51,857 bases of DNA from Rhodobacteraceae bacterium REDSEA-S34_B6 (GCA_001627925.1 LUQC01000024.1:1-51857); one strand, 5' to 3'; counted from the first letter of the stretch, positions 17,290-26,496 are shown. Translations and numbers: made by a program. Notes: generated by a model not told the origin, from the sequence alone.

Positions 17290-19076
17290 TGAAAGATCTT
17301 ACTAAAGATAAAACCGGTCAAACGGTAGCTGAGCATATTGTCGAGTTTTTGAGACACCGTGGTGTTAAGCATGTATTTGGTTTGTGTGGTCATACTAATA
17401 TTGCGGTATTATCAGCTCTAGAAAAAAGTGAAATAGACTTTGTCACGGTTCGTCATGAACAAATTGCTAGCCATGCTGCAGATGCCTATGCGCGCGTGAC
17501 TGGAAAAGCATCGGTTGTTTTATCACATGTGTCTCCTGGACTAACAAATTGTGCAACTGGGGTGGCAAATGCTGCTTTGGATTGTATTCCAATGGTGGTA
17601 ATCGCAGGAGATGTTCCAACTCACTATTATGGTAAACATCCACATCAAGAAGTAAATCTTCATGCCGACGCACAGCAGTATGAAATTTATCGTCCCTTTG
17701 TAAAAAGAGCGTGGAGAGTAGACCGCGCAGATTTAATGGCTGAGATACTTGAGAAGGCTTTTCACTTAGCTGAAAGTGGACAACCGGGCCCTGTTTTAGT
17801 CAATGTCCCTATGGACATATTTTCAGAGACTATCTTATCAACGAGTTTTGATCGAGTTAGGTCTAATACTAAAACTTTAATAAAGCCATCGATAGATGAT
17901 AAAGTAGCAGAAGAAATAGTAAATAAATTAGCCCAAGCGAAGCAGCCTATAGCATACGTTGGAGGGGGCATTTTATTAGCGAGAGCCAGTACTGAGCTTG
18001 AAGAGTTTATAGATTATATGGATTTGCCTCTTGCACACAGTTTAATGGGTAAGGGTGCGGTTAGCGATGATCATCCTTTGGTACTGGGAATGAGTGGATT
18101 TTGGGGTACTTCACTTGTAAATGAGGCATGCTTACAAGCAGACTATATATTTGCTCTTGGAACGCGATTTAAAGAAGCAGATTGTTCTAGTTGGTATCCT
18201 AACTATACATTCAACATACCTAAATCAAAGCTCATACATATTGATATTGAACCTCAGGAAATTGGGCGAAATTATCCGACAGAAGTTGGGATTGTGGCGG
18301 ATGTAAAATCGTCATTAAAAGTATTACTGCGTGCTGCAAAGAGACTATATCCCGGTGGCTTTGAGAGAAGAGAAAAAAGAGATCAGATTGCAGAATTTAG
18401 GGCAGATTTCAAAAATAAAAATCGAGAAGTAGCAGAGAGTAACGCTTTTCCAATGATGCCTGAAAGGATACTTGCTGATTTAAGAAAGATACTGCCCGCA
18501 AATGCTATAATTACAACAGATGTTGGATGGAACAAAAATGGTGTCGGCCAACAATTTTCAATTTTAGAGCCAGGCTCAATTTTGACACCAGGAGGGTTTG
18601 CCACAATGGGGTTTGGACCTCCAGCTGCTATTGGTGCTAAGTTAGCTGCTCCCGATAGAGTAGTTTTGAGCTTGGTAGGTGATGGTGGATTTGGGCAAAA
18701 CCCCTCAATGCTTGCGACTGCAGTTGAGTTGAATTTACATATTATTTGGTTAGTTATGAATAATAATGCTTTTGGTACAATTGCTGGCTTACAAAAGGCT
18801 CATTATGGCACGACATATGGAACATCTTTTCCTGGTACTGCAGCAGTACCTAAATATGGACCTAAATATAGTGAAATTGCCAAAGCATATGGCGCAGAGG
18901 GTATAAAAATTAAAACAGCGAGTGAACTTCTACCTGCCCTCGCCAAAGCCATTGAAAATGGCAAACCAACAGTACTTGATGTGCCAATGATTAATAATCC
19001 AACGCCAACAACTGGGCACTGGAACATTTTAGATATTTATTCTCCGGATAAAAATGTAAGTCATGTCTCAACTTGA
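17286..19076 (+). CDS. Thiamine diphosphate-dependent enzyme (acetolactate synthase/decarboxylase-like)
   Basis: 596 residues in three domains. The N-terminal pyrimidine-binding domain has VFGLCGHTNIAVL and the catalytic Glu58 in VRHEQIASHAADAYARVTG. The central domain runs about 205-345. The C-terminal diphosphate-binding domain has GDGGFGQN (Asp466) and VMNNNAFG (Asn493/494), the GDG-x-NN magnesium motif. Start overlaps the aldehyde dehydrogenase stop. Family members decarboxylate 2-keto acids, make acyloins or cleave diketo-cyclitols (IolD). Here it most simply supplies an aldehyde to the acylating dehydrogenase. The end motif is not that of sulfoacetaldehyde acetyltransferase. Last gene of the block; convergent with the transporter gene at 19147. 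Confidence 0.9.
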   Translation: MMKDLTKDKTGQTVAEHIVEFLRHRGVKHVFGLCGHTNIAVLSALEKSEIDFVTVRHEQIASHAADAYARVTGKASVVLSHVSPGLTNCATGVANAALDCIPMVVIAGDVPTHYYGKHPHQEVNLHADAQQYEIYRPFVKRAWRVDRADLMAEILEKAFHLAESGQPGPVLVNVPMDIFSETILSTSFDRVRSNTKTLIKPSIDDKVAEEIVNKLAQAKQPIAYVGGGILLARASTELEEFIDYMDLPLAHSLMGKGAVSDDHPLVLGMSGFWGTSLVNEACLQADYIFALGTRFKEADCSSWYPNYTFNIPKSKLIHIDIEPQEIGRNYPTEVGIVADVKSSLKVLLRAAKRLYPGGFERREKRDQIAEFRADFKNKNREVAESNAFPMMPERILADLRKILPANAIITTDVGWNKNGVGQQFSILEPGSILTPGGFATMGFGPPAAIGAKLAAPDRVVLSLVGDGGFGQNPSMLATAVELNLHIIWLVMNNNAFGTIAGLQKAHYGTTYGTSFPGTAAVPKYGPKYSEIAKAYGAEGIKIKTASELLPALAKAIENGKPTVLDVPMINNPTPTTGHWNILDIYSPDKNVSHVST

Positions 19077-19146
19077 GAAAGCTGTGGTATTAATCTATTG
19101 TTTTCGGCTTAAGAAATAATCGGTAGATCGTTAACTTAGTTTTTGC

Positions 19147-19992
19147 TTATTCTGGCTTCCAAATCGTAATTGCGATACCGCCTAGAACAAGGGCACAAGA
19201 TAAAACAAATTTAAGCGATATTAATTCATGCATAAAGATCATTCCGCCTGCGGCGGATATTAATGGTACGCTTAGCTGTGATACAGCGGCATTACTCGAT
19301 GGTATTTTTGGCAGAATAAAATACCATAATGCATACCCTATTCCAGACGTAATCGCGCCTGAACAAATTGCCAACAGTGCCCCAGTATTTGACCATGAAA
19401 AACCAGTGTTATTTGGGAGTAATAAGATAAAAATTAAACAAATTGGTGTGGAAATTAGAAAGCTGGCAGTTGTGGCGGAGATTGCGGATTCCGCATTTTT
19501 TCCTAAAATAGAATAAATTCCCCATGCCATACCTGCGATTGCCATAAGTACACTTGATTTCATATCAAGAGTGAAATCTCCGCTCGGCCAAAGTAGATAT
19601 ATTAGTCCGGTAAAAGCAATGATTGCACCAATACTTTTATTTTTTGGTACTTGCCTATCAGAATGAAATGATGACGCGAACATTACCAACTGTACTACCC
19701 CGAATTGGATCAACACGCCTATCCCAGTCTCAAGCCCTGTGAATGCATAAGAAAACCCCACCAAATATAAGCTCAACGCGGCGGCAGTTTTTAAATGAAG
19801 ATTACTAAATATTTTTAACGAGTATTTTCTCAGATAACATACTAAAAGTAACGTTATGGCACCAGCGGATACACGGAGCAGGAGAACTAACTCGGGATCC
19901 ATATTGTAACTTGCTAGTGCAGCACGGGTCAAAAGGGCATTCCCCGAAAATGCCAGCATCGTCAGTAAAACAAGTGAATAGACGTATACCAA
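19147..19992 (-). CDS. EamA/DMT family transporter
   Basis: 281 residues with ten hydrophobic segments in two EamA halves of about 135 residues each, the standard layout of the drug/metabolite exporter superfamily. The first half starts VYSLVLLTMLAFSGNALLTR and the second with VLMAIAGMAWGIYSILGK, both matching the EamA pattern in which the first helix of each half carries a W/G-rich face. It likely exports a small metabolite or amino acid. It ends 71 bases from the ThDP gene stop and is transcribed away from the gene at 20190. Confidence 0.87.
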   Translation of the reverse strand: MVYVYSLVLLTMLAFSGNALLTRAALASYNMDPELVLLLRVSAGAITLLLVCYLRKYSLKIFSNLHLKTAAALSLYLVGFSYAFTGLETGIGVLIQFGVVQLVMFASSFHSDRQVPKNKSIGAIIAFTGLIYLLWPSGDFTLDMKSSVLMAIAGMAWGIYSILGKNAESAISATTASFLISTPICLIFILLLPNNTGFSWSNTGALLAICSGAITSGIGYALWYFILPKIPSSNAAVSQLSVPLISAAGGMIFMHELISLKFVLSCALVLGGIAITIWKPE

Positions 19993-20189
19993 ACTTATCT
20001 TTCTAATAAAGTTTCTTCCATAAACTGCACTTGTACCAGTTTATGAATTGATAGCTAGTATAATACTGTTACCATTAAAAACTTCAGCCTCAAGTATCGC
20101 GAATAAAGATTTTGAGAGGTATGCATAATAATCATTAAGATTGACAAATTAGCCAATTATCAGACAAACTTGCAGTAGGTGGAGGCACG

Positions 20190-20465
20190 TTGAAAGTGTA
20201 TCAACTCGTTATATGGCAAGAGTGCTCTAAAAGTGGTCAAAAAGGCCATATTAGTTTTACAACGACGCAAGATTTTATTCCCAAAGTAGGTGAGCTATTT
20301 TCTGCTCCGCCGCTGTCAGGGCATGTAGTCGGCGTAACGCATGATCTGCACGAGCAAGATTTTAATCTTTCAAAGTTCATACATTTTGTTCAGTTGGAAA
20401 AAAAATCATTAGAACTCGCCGATGCGTTTGAGCTTCCAGCACAACTTGAATTTGTTGAGTATTAA
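20190..20465 (+). CDS. Hypothetical protein, 91 aa
   Basis: I do not recognise it. The TTG start at 20190 has a strong ribosome site (GGTGGAGG, about 6 bases upstream). The protein is soluble, with beta-rich sequence: YQLVIWQECSKSGQKGHISF, VGVTHDLHEQDF and FIHFVQLEKK. No signal or membrane segment. It stands alone between a transporter and the hairpin at 20487. Confidence 0.6.
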   Translation: MKVYQLVIWQECSKSGQKGHISFTTTQDFIPKVGELFSAPPLSGHVVGVTHDLHEQDFNLSKFIHFVQLEKKSLELADAFELPAQLEFVEY

Positions 20466-20486
20466 CTTTCTTTAGATTAAAAAAAA

Positions 20487-20504
20487 GGCTGCATTAATGC
20501 AGCC
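20487..20504. repeat. Perfect 18-base palindrome
   Basis: GGCTGCATTAATGCAGCC is its own reverse complement. It is preceded by an eight-A run (20479-20486), so read on the minus strand it is a stem followed by eight T, like an intrinsic terminator. On the plus strand it can act as an operator or an mRNA hairpin just before the AGGAGG of the following mini-gene. Confidence 0.6.
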
Positions 20505-20517
20505 AGTAGGAGGTTAT

Positions 20518-20583
20518 ATGAAGCAGTTGTGTTCGTTATTTGCAAACGGTATGCCAAGTGAGCGACTAGGTGAATTTTTTTAG
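20518..20583 (+). CDS. Possible 21-residue small protein or leader peptide
   Basis: A full consensus Shine-Dalgarno AGGAGG (20508-20513) stands 4 bases before an ATG that opens 21 codons, MKQLCSLFANGMPSERLGEFF, ending with TAG. This is the strongest ribosome site in the region yet it serves no long gene. The PfkB kinase starts 15 bases further in another frame and has a weak site of its own, so translation of the short frame may help initiate the kinase. Coding status unproven. Confidence 0.4.
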   Translation: MKQLCSLFANGMPSERLGEFF

Positions 20584-20597
20584 GGTTATCTGTTGAG

Positions 20598-21479
20598 ATG
20601 CGAGATATATTGATCACTGGCCTAACCACCCTAGACTTGATTTTTAAAATGGAGAATTTCCCTAATAAAAGTGAAAAATATAGGGCAGACACTGCTATGC
20701 TTTCTGGAGGCGGTAACGCTGGTAATGCTTCTGTGGCTGTAGCTCGACTAGGAGCTAATTCGACGATATTTTCTGCTGTAGGTAAAGATGATGTTGGATC
20801 TCTTATTCTTGCTAAGCTACAGCGCGAAAGTGTTAATACAGAATTTGTTTTGACTATAGAAAATTGGCAATCATCTTTTTCGTCAGTGTTTGTAGATATT
20901 AATGGTGAGAGGCAGATTATGAACTATAGAAATTCGCTTCCAGAAGGTGCCGCAAAAAGTATCTTGGGTTTTCCGGTTTATGATGCCTATCTTTCCGATA
21001 GTAGGTGGAACGAAGCTGCTATTGCTACTCTTTCTTTGGCAAAAAAATTTAAAAAACCAGGCATTTTAGACGCAGAGGCACCCGTTTCGGACCAAGCGGT
21101 AGAGCTTGCATCTCATGTTGCATTTTCCAAGCAGGGGCTCAGCCACTTCACCAATAAGGATGATGTAACGGCAAGTTTGAAGCTTATCGAAAATGACTTT
21201 AATTCGTGGGCCTGTGTTACTGACGGACCAAATGGCGTTTATTTTCTTGAGGAAGGCATATTATGTAATTTGCCTGCACCTGAGATAAATGCAAAAGACA
21301 CTCTTGGTGCTGGAGATGTTTGGCATGGAGCATTCACAGTTTGTTTAGCTGAAGGAAAAAGTGAGAGAGAGGCAATCAAATTTTCCAATCTCGCAGCTGC
21401 AATTAAATGTACAAATTTTGGCGGACAGTCCAGCATTCCAACCCGCACAGAAATTAATGAATTTATTAATTCAAATTAG
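20598..21479 (+). CDS. PfkB family carbohydrate kinase
   Basis: 293 residues of ribokinase fold. N-terminal signature region: LSGGGNAGNASVAVARLGA with the Gly-Gly substrate loop. C-terminal PfkB signature: NAKDTLGAGDVWHGAF, where Asp240 is the catalytic base and GAGD the anion hole. Product: ATP-dependent phosphorylation of a sugar or nucleoside hydroxyl. It begins soon after a 21-codon frame with a strong ribosome site and lies 14 bases before the dioxygenase gene. The following DapA-family gene is broken, so this small operon may be partly decayed. Confidence 0.88.
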   Translation: MRDILITGLTTLDLIFKMENFPNKSEKYRADTAMLSGGGNAGNASVAVARLGANSTIFSAVGKDDVGSLILAKLQRESVNTEFVLTIENWQSSFSSVFVDINGERQIMNYRNSLPEGAAKSILGFPVYDAYLSDSRWNEAAIATLSLAKKFKKPGILDAEAPVSDQAVELASHVAFSKQGLSHFTNKDDVTASLKLIENDFNSWACVTDGPNGVYFLEEGILCNLPAPEINAKDTLGAGDVWHGAFTVCLAEGKSEREAIKFSNLAAAIKCTNFGGQSSIPTRTEINEFINSN

Positions 21480-21493
21480 GGAAGAGATTATTT

Positions 21494-22411
21494 TTGCCTT
21501 TATTTAATTTCGATAACTTTACAATTAAAGATGAAGTAATTCCGGCTGAAAAACTTGCCTCTATGTTAGAGGCTGATCAGTCTAAGGACTTATCTGTTCA
21601 ATTGCGAGATAATGGCTATCTACTTTTGAGATCTGTGTACAACCCTTCAGATGTTCAAGCTGCTAGGGACGAGATATTAAAAAGGCTAGCAGAGGTTGGA
21701 GAAGTTGCTGAGCCCATATCTGATGCAATTTCTACAGGAACATCGGAAAGGCGTTTGCATTATCCAAATACGAAAGAGCTAGGGGCATTCTGGAAATCAG
21801 TCAGTGAAGGTTCGGCATTAAGAAGGGTAATAAATGGCCCGGAAATTACCAGTGTGATGGAGGAAATTTTTGGTGAAAAAGTAACTCATTTTTCGTTTGC
21901 TTGGCTCCGGGCTATGCAGGCGGGAAAGGCTAGCCCGGTTCATATTGACCATCCTTATATGAACAGGGGTACCAAAAATTTGCTCACTTGCTGGTGTCCA
22001 ATAGGTCCAGTTGGATTGGATGAAGGTACATTGTATATATTAGAGAATTCTCACACTTGGAGTGATATTAGGGCACAATTTGAAGGATTAGATGTTGACA
22101 GAGACAAAACCCGTCTGGGGCATATCGAAGATACTCCTTTGGCTTTAGCTGAAAGAAAGTCGAGTCGTTTTCTCACCACGTCATTTAATCCAGGTGACTG
22201 TTTGATTTTTGGAATGTTCATGGTACATGGTTCATTCGATAATAATTCGCCTTTAGGTCGAATAAGATTGTCTTGTGATACGCGTTTTCAACCCATAAAT
22301 CAGCCAATGGATCCGCGGTTTTCCGGGAAAAACCCACTAGCCCATTCTGGTTTAGGTTATGGCTGTTTAACAGCTTCGTTACCAATGAATGAAACTAGAG
22401 CACCTCGATAG
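21494..22411 (+). CDS. Phytanoyl-CoA dioxygenase (PhyH) family protein
   Basis: 305 residues; TTG start at 21494 with AGGGAAGAGA upstream. It is an Fe(II)/2-oxoglutarate oxygenase of the PhyH family: the His-x-Asp ligands are His150 and Asp152 in PVHIDHPYMN, the distal ligand is His245 in MVHGSFDNN, and the 2-oxoglutarate-binding Arg follows in GRIRLSCDTRFQP. Such enzymes hydroxylate small acids, lipids or amines. In a group with a sugar kinase and an aldolase-like gene; substrate unknown. The next gene begins 8 bases later. Confidence 0.85.
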   Translation: MPLFNFDNFTIKDEVIPAEKLASMLEADQSKDLSVQLRDNGYLLLRSVYNPSDVQAARDEILKRLAEVGEVAEPISDAISTGTSERRLHYPNTKELGAFWKSVSEGSALRRVINGPEITSVMEEIFGEKVTHFSFAWLRAMQAGKASPVHIDHPYMNRGTKNLLTCWCPIGPVGLDEGTLYILENSHTWSDIRAQFEGLDVDRDKTRLGHIEDTPLALAERKSSRFLTTSFNPGDCLIFGMFMVHGSFDNNSPLGRIRLSCDTRFQPINQPMDPRFSGKNPLAHSGLGYGCLTASLPMNETRAPR

Positions 22412-22419
22412 GCGATGGC

Positions 22420-23260
22420 ATGAAAGGTATTTTGCCTAGTCTGAATACTCCATTTACAAATTCGGGTGAATTAGATCTCGATTCCCTGACTCGCCTGGTG
22501 CAGCACACGATAATGTCTGGCTGTGGAGGAATGCTCGGACTGGCAGTAGCAGGAGAATACGATACTTTAAATTTTGATGAGAAAATTCAATTTATTGATA
22601 CAGTTACAAAAGTTAACAAGCGCCGCATCCCTTTCATATGTAGTGTAACGGCAGCTGATGTTGAAGAAAGTATTGAACTTACTAAAAGTGCTAAAAAAAA
22701 CGGCGCGGATGGATGCTTGTTAGTCACACCCTATTATAATAAACCCACCCAGGAAGGCTTATATCAGCATTATAAAAAAATTGCAGATGAAGTAGACATA
22801 CCTCAGATACTTTATAATGTTCCTGGCCGGACATCTGTTGATAAAAATCGAAACAGTCGGGGCAGGTAAAAAGTATAGTGCAGTTTTGAAAGAACTAGAT
22901 GGTCGACTGAAAGTTTGTGGTGGCTGGGCTGTAACGCAACTTATTGATGCAATGGCTCGATCAGTGAATGCTTTCATACCCACTGGATTAGAAAAAATTT
23001 ATGTAGAGATTTATCACTTATATCAAGATGGTAATAAAGAAGAAGCTCAGTTGTTATTTGAAAAAGTTCTGCCTGTATTGAACTTCTCAAATCAAAATAT
23101 TGGAACAAGTATTCGGTTTTTTAAGAATTTGCGAGTTCTTGAGGGGCTATTCGAAAGCAATTATTGTCGTTATGAGCAAGCTGTTTTTAGTGAATTACAG
23201 GAAATTGAAGCAGCACAGGCTACTTCAATAGCTAAAGGGTTATTAGCAAGACCTGTTTAG
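22420..23260 (+). pseudogene. DapA/NAL-family aldolase gene broken by an internal deletion with frameshift
   Basis: The first 140 codons (22420 to about 22840) encode the N-terminal half of a dihydrodipicolinate synthase/N-acetylneuraminate lyase barrel: LPSLNTPFTNSGELD, then LLVTPYYNKPTQEG and ILYNVPGRTSVD, with Tyr at 22813. The frame then runs into a stop at 22867. The second half continues in another frame from about 22841: IKIETVGAGKKYSAV (Schiff-base Lys at 22844), GGWAVTQLIDAM and FIPTGLEKIYVEIY to 23260. Tyr and Lys are normally 28 residues apart; here they are 31 bases apart, so about 53 bases are missing. The protein is probably non-functional unless the loss is a sequencing or assembly error. 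Confidence 0.8.
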
Positions 23261-23288
23261 AAAAAATGTTATATGAAATTCATTACTT

Positions 23289-24248
23289 TCATGTTTGGCT
23301 GCGTCTTAATTTTTGAAAGCGCCTTAAATTATCTGGCATTAATTCTTTACCCATAACTGCTTTCCAATCTGTTTCTGCCACATCTCCGATATATAGGTCG
23401 CCTAAACTGTCTAGTGCTATACTGTGAGGTGATATAAATTGGCCAGGATAAACCCCCGGCCCAACTCCTTTATCTAACCTTGAAAGCATAGAACCTTGTC
23501 TATCAAAGAAACTTACAAATGGACCTAAATTTGGGAAATCCTTATTTACCTCAAGGTAAGAAGCTAACTCACCAACAATGAAATCGGGCGAAGAGCCTGC
23601 AGTTATCGCTAAACCGCTAGGTCGGTGCATATTATTAATTTGGGTTTCAAAATTACCTAATGTATCAAAAATCTGTATGCGAGAATTCTCACGATCCGCC
23701 ACATATATCCATCCATCAGTATCGCAACATATATTATGAGGTAGATTGAACTGACCAGGTCCAGCTCCAGCTTGCCCCCAGCTTTTTATGTATTTTCCTT
23801 TGGGGTTATAGTGATGGATACAGGCATTATTATATCCATCGGAAACAAAAATATCCCCTGAGGGCGATATTGTGGAATGTGTACATTTACAGAATGGTTT
23901 TCCACTCATAAATCCAGAACTTATGCCTGGAGTGCCAAGTTCCATGAGTAGTTCACCAGTTAGGGAAAATTTCCGTACGGTATGATCAAAATTATCGGTA
24001 AGATAGATACATTGGTCTGGTCCTATCGAGGCTCCATGTGGATTTGTGAAAATACCGTGACCCCAGGTGCGTAGTACTTCCCCGTTTTGACATAGAACTA
24101 TTATGGGATGGTGTCCTCTATTGAATAAATACACCTGATCATTGGCGTCTATTGCAATTCCTGCAACATCTCCCAAAATGACTTCATCTGGGAAATTCCC
24201 CCAATCTTCTACTGGCGTGTACGTGTAGTTTCCACTTCCTAACATCAA
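23289..24248 (-). CDS. NHL-repeat beta-propeller protein
   Basis: 319 residues forming NHL repeats, each with a pattern like DVAGIAIDANDQVYLFNRG, GASIGPDQCIYLTDNFDH, FNLPHNICCDTDGWIYVADR and PHSIALDSLGDLYIGDVAE. The arrangement is that of a six-bladed propeller related to peptidyl-alpha-hydroxyglycine alpha-amidating lyase, a common annotation for bacterial members of unclear role. No signal peptide is visible, so it may be cytosolic. It converges on the broken aldolase gene and is divergent from the demethylase at 24399. Confidence 0.85.
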   Translation of the reverse strand: MMLGSGNYTYTPVEDWGNFPDEVILGDVAGIAIDANDQVYLFNRGHHPIIVLCQNGEVLRTWGHGIFTNPHGASIGPDQCIYLTDNFDHTVRKFSLTGELLMELGTPGISSGFMSGKPFCKCTHSTISPSGDIFVSDGYNNACIHHYNPKGKYIKSWGQAGAGPGQFNLPHNICCDTDGWIYVADRENSRIQIFDTLGNFETQINNMHRPSGLAITAGSSPDFIVGELASYLEVNKDFPNLGPFVSFFDRQGSMLSRLDKGVGPGVYPGQFISPHSIALDSLGDLYIGDVAETDWKAVMGKELMPDNLRRFQKLRRSQT

Positions 24249-24273
24249 ATATTCATCTAAGTTCTTTATATTC

Positions 24274-24281
24274 TGTATACA
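24274..24281. promoter_or_regulatory. Small palindrome in the divergent promoter region
   Basis: TGTATACA sits between the NHL gene (start 24248) and the demethylase gene (start 24399). The TNGTATACNA form resembles sites bound by FCD-type GntR regulators. An 8-base palindrome can occur by chance, so this is a weak call. Confidence 0.2.
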
Positions 24282-24398
24282 TACACGCTACAGTAAAATG
24301 ATTGTTGAATCCACCTGGCTATTCTGTAATTCAAAGGCTTGACAGCCAGAACTGTATACTGCTTAGAATACTCTCTCAGGTCTGTGGAGAGCACTCAA

Positions 24399-26462
24399 GT
24401 GTCAAATAAATATGAGACATTATTTACACCCGTTAAAATTGGACCAGTAACAGCACCTAATCGTTTTTTCCAAGTTCCTCATTGTACAGGAATGGGACAT
24501 TTGAGACCAAAGGCTGATGCTGCCACGCGAGCGATAAAAGCAGAAGGGGGATGGGGCGTAGTTTCAACGCAGGAGACAGAAATTCATCCTAGTTCAGATT
24601 TAACCCCTTACCCTGAACAAAGAATTTGGGATGAGCGCGATATTCCAGCTTTGAGATTAGTCACCGATTCTGTGCATAAGCACGGTTCTCTTGCAGCGAT
24701 TGAGCTTGCGCATAATGGAAATCATGCAATCAACCAATTAACTCGGGCTCCCATTCTTGGAGTAAATGAGATGAGCGCTGATATCTTAAGTCCTCGTCAA
24801 GCTCGGCAAATGGATAAAAGTGATATCAAAAATCTGCGCTACTGGCATCGGATGGCTGCACGGCGTGCAAAGGAAGCCGGATTTGATATTGTTTATGCGT
24901 ATGCCGGTCATCATATGACCCTAGCCCACCAATTTTTATTGCCAAACGTAAACGATAGAATGGATGAATACGGCGGAAAATTAGAGAACCGGGTTAGACT
25001 AATAAAAGAGCTAATCGAAGAAACAAAAGAAGAAGTAGGTGATAAGTGTGCAGTAGCCTTCAGGTTTGCTGTAGATGAAGTCAAGGGCGCTGATGGTATG
25101 CAGGCTCGGGAAGAAGGTCGGGCAGTTGTTGAGATGCTAGCGGAACTTCCCGATTTATGGGACGTGAATGTTTCTGATTGGTCAAACGATTCTGTTACCT
25201 CAAGGTTTGAACCCAACGAGGGCTATCAAACTTCTTATATTGATTTTGTTAAAAGCGTCACCTCCAAACCAGTAGTTGCAGTTGGTAGATTTACTTCTCC
25301 CGACCTCATGGCGAGTCTTGTAAATAGAGGTATTGTCGATTTTATTGGGGCGGCCCGGCCTTCGATTGCTGATCCATTTTTACCTATGAAAATTGAAGAA
25401 GGACGTTTTGAAGATATTCGCGAGTGTATTGGATGCAATATATGCGTTGCCTCTGATAACTTGGCAATCCCAATAAGATGCACTCAAAACCCAACTATGG
25501 GTGAGGAGTGGAGGCGTGGTTGGCATCCTGAAAAAATTCAGCGTAAAGGAAGTGAAGAGTCAGCTTTGGTTATAGGATCAGGGCCAGCAGGACTTGAATG
25601 TGCAATGCAATTGGAGCGACGTGGCTACAAAGTTACACTGGCTGAAGCCAACGAAGAGTATGGTGGGAGAGTACTGTCTGAGTCTAGGTTAAAGGGACTA
25701 AATGCTTGGCGAAGAGTGGCAGATTATCGTATTAGATACTTACAGCAGTCAGCCAATGTAGATCTTTTTTTAGATAGTAGACTAACTGCTGAAAATGTGC
25801 TCGAGCTTGGAGTAAAAAATGTATTTTTAGCAACAGGATCTAAGTGGCGATCTGATGGAGTTGGCCGAAGCAATCGTAAGACGCTGAGAGTTCAGCCAGC
25901 AAAAAATATTTTTACTCCCGATGATATTATGGGAGGCGCCTTACCCAAAAGTGGTCAGCTTGTAATTTATGATGATGATCAAATATATCTTGGTGGTGTC
26001 CTCGCAGATCATCTCAGTGATCTGGGATTTGACATAGTCTTTGTAACCCCCGCAAATAATGTTTCGCCATGGTGTGAGAATACGCTAGAGCAGCACAGAA
26101 TTCAGAGAAGTCTTATAAATAAGAATATTGATTTAAAGTTTGGTTACGTAATCAGTGAGATTAGTGAAGATAGAGTAGAGTTTGAATGTAATTACACTGG
26201 GAAAAAACTAGATGTGACCACCCAATCTGTTTTGCTAGTTACTGAAAGACACCGTGAAATCAGTCTATATGAAGATCTAATGAAGTTAGTTTCAGAGAAA
26301 GATAGCCAGAAATTTTTTCTAAAATTAGTTGGTGATGCAGCTGCACCAGGTTTAATCGCTGATGCAGTTTTTGATGGTCACTTAGCGGCGCGTAATTTTG
26401 AACGCGACGATGGTGAAGTGGAAAAAGAATTCTATATTAGAGAAATTATTTCTTTAAAATAG
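24399..26462 (+). CDS. TMADH/DgcA-family flavin N-demethylase
   Basis: 687 residues from a GTG at 24399 (GGAGA 8 bases upstream), which gives the same N-terminal length as trimethylamine dehydrogenase; a TTG at 24339 is open but unlikely. N-terminal flavin barrel: VPHCTGMG holds Cys29, matching the Cys30 that binds FMN covalently in TMADH; VYAYAGHHM keeps the Tyr/His pair. A 4Fe-4S site follows: Cys343, 346, 349 and 361 (ECIGCNIC, then RCTQNP). The C-terminal half has the FAD/NAD-like domain (LVIGSGPAGLECAMQLERRG). Two of three aromatic bowl residues that hold trimethylamine are acidic here (Glu59, Asp353), so the substrate is probably not trimethylamine; dimethylglycine-like or proline-betaine-like amines are options. 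Confidence 0.88.
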   Translation: MSNKYETLFTPVKIGPVTAPNRFFQVPHCTGMGHLRPKADAATRAIKAEGGWGVVSTQETEIHPSSDLTPYPEQRIWDERDIPALRLVTDSVHKHGSLAAIELAHNGNHAINQLTRAPILGVNEMSADILSPRQARQMDKSDIKNLRYWHRMAARRAKEAGFDIVYAYAGHHMTLAHQFLLPNVNDRMDEYGGKLENRVRLIKELIEETKEEVGDKCAVAFRFAVDEVKGADGMQAREEGRAVVEMLAELPDLWDVNVSDWSNDSVTSRFEPNEGYQTSYIDFVKSVTSKPVVAVGRFTSPDLMASLVNRGIVDFIGAARPSIADPFLPMKIEEGRFEDIRECIGCNICVASDNLAIPIRCTQNPTMGEEWRRGWHPEKIQRKGSEESALVIGSGPAGLECAMQLERRGYKVTLAEANEEYGGRVLSESRLKGLNAWRRVADYRIRYLQQSANVDLFLDSRLTAENVLELGVKNVFLATGSKWRSDGVGRSNRKTLRVQPAKNIFTPDDIMGGALPKSGQLVIYDDDQIYLGGVLADHLSDLGFDIVFVTPANNVSPWCENTLEQHRIQRSLINKNIDLKFGYVISEISEDRVEFECNYTGKKLDVTTQSVLLVTERHREISLYEDLMKLVSEKDSQKFFLKLVGDAAAPGLIADAVFDGHLAARNFERDDGEVEKEFYIREIISLK

Positions 26463-26496
26463 TTGTTTCTGATAGTTTTAGGTTGGAGGTCAAAGA

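Noticed and set aside
17286-19076. Sulfoacetaldehyde acetyltransferase (Xsc), suggested by the neighbouring SauS-like dehydrogenase
   Set aside because: The N-terminal region lacks the Xsc sequence pattern I know, and no sulfonate transporter, phosphotransacetylase or sulfite exporter is nearby, so only a general ThDP call is supported.
23273-23292. Inverted repeat ATGAAA...TTTCAT between convergent genes
   Set aside because: Only six base pairs, AT-rich and without a T-run; not a convincing terminator.
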